Assembly: GCA_039934475.1 (NCBI GenBank)
Contig: JBDTMC010000423.1
Span: 1 to 6,908 of the forward strand
Length of the DNA: 6,908 nucleotides
Source of the DNA: JBDTMC01 sp039934475
GTDB taxonomy: Bacteria; Acidobacteriota; Terriglobia; Bryobacterales; Bryobacteraceae
Reading direction: 5' to 3'
Shown: positions 6,831 to 6,908 of the stretch, one piece after another
Layout: every line of letters begins with the position of its first letter
Numbering within the stretch: position 1 is the stretch's first letter
Program-made: the position numbers and the translations under genes
The notes under the pieces: model-generated
Databases searched by the model: none
What the model saw: the letters and a program-made list of their open reading frames with translations, nothing else
Told to the model about the DNA's origin: nothing

Positions 6831-6908
6831 AGCTAGCGGGAGTTTACTCGTACGCCCGAAAACAGACTGGTAAGTAGCTTTCTTTTGTGGAAGTTGGCAA
6901 GACGTTTT
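6831..6908. other. Short non-coding stretch upstream of the small ORF
   Basis: This stretch is more AT-rich than the rest of the window and should contain the promoter of the small minus-strand ORF. Read on the minus strand, TTGCCA followed 18 bases later by TACTTA is a poor match to a sigma-70 promoter. No ORF, repeat or RNA structure was recognised before the window ends. Confidence 0.25.

Noticed and set aside
1..6908. CRISPR arrays, tRNA/rRNA genes, insertion sequences, attachment sites
   Set aside because: No regularly spaced repeats, terminal inverted repeats, transposase motifs or RNA gene signatures were seen on either strand.

Overview
The window is about 6.9 kb of fairly GC-rich bacterial DNA. 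It carries four genes for exported proteins plus one small cytoplasmic ORF. I infer an Acidobacteriota-like (Solibacter/Bryobacter-type) soil organism from the mix of gene families and the high-GC codon use. No phylogenetic marker is present, so this is a guess.

Layout. Positions 1-5295 hold three genes on the minus strand, transcribed right to left. First is a secreted S1/P1-type zinc nuclease (5295 to 4357). One base later comes a lipoprotein with a C-terminal DUF1175/YfaT-like domain (4355 to 3345). Three bases after that is an alpha-2-macroglobulin (A2M) family protein with an intact thioester motif (3341 to 1), cut off by the window edge after 1113 residues. About 95 bp of divergent intergenic DNA separates this operon from a plus-strand gene (5391-6605) for an exported M19 (renal-dipeptidase family) metallopeptidase. 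A 67-residue minus-strand ORF of unknown function (6818 to 6615) ends 9 bp from the dipeptidase stop. Its short charged sequence recalls antitoxins of toxin-antitoxin pairs, but no toxin partner is visible.

How the genes may work together. A2M proteins trap attacking proteases through a Cys-Gln thioester, and DUF1175 genes are known neighbours of bacterial A2M genes (E. coli yfaT/yfaS). The added feature here is a secreted nuclease as the apparent first gene of the same tight operon, with a divergent secreted dipeptidase. All four products carry export signals. A reasonable hypothesis is an extracytoplasmic module that traps foreign proteases, destroys extracellular nucleic acid and recycles peptides, but only the gene order and motifs are observed. 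No RNA genes, CRISPR arrays, insertion sequences or prophage genes were seen.
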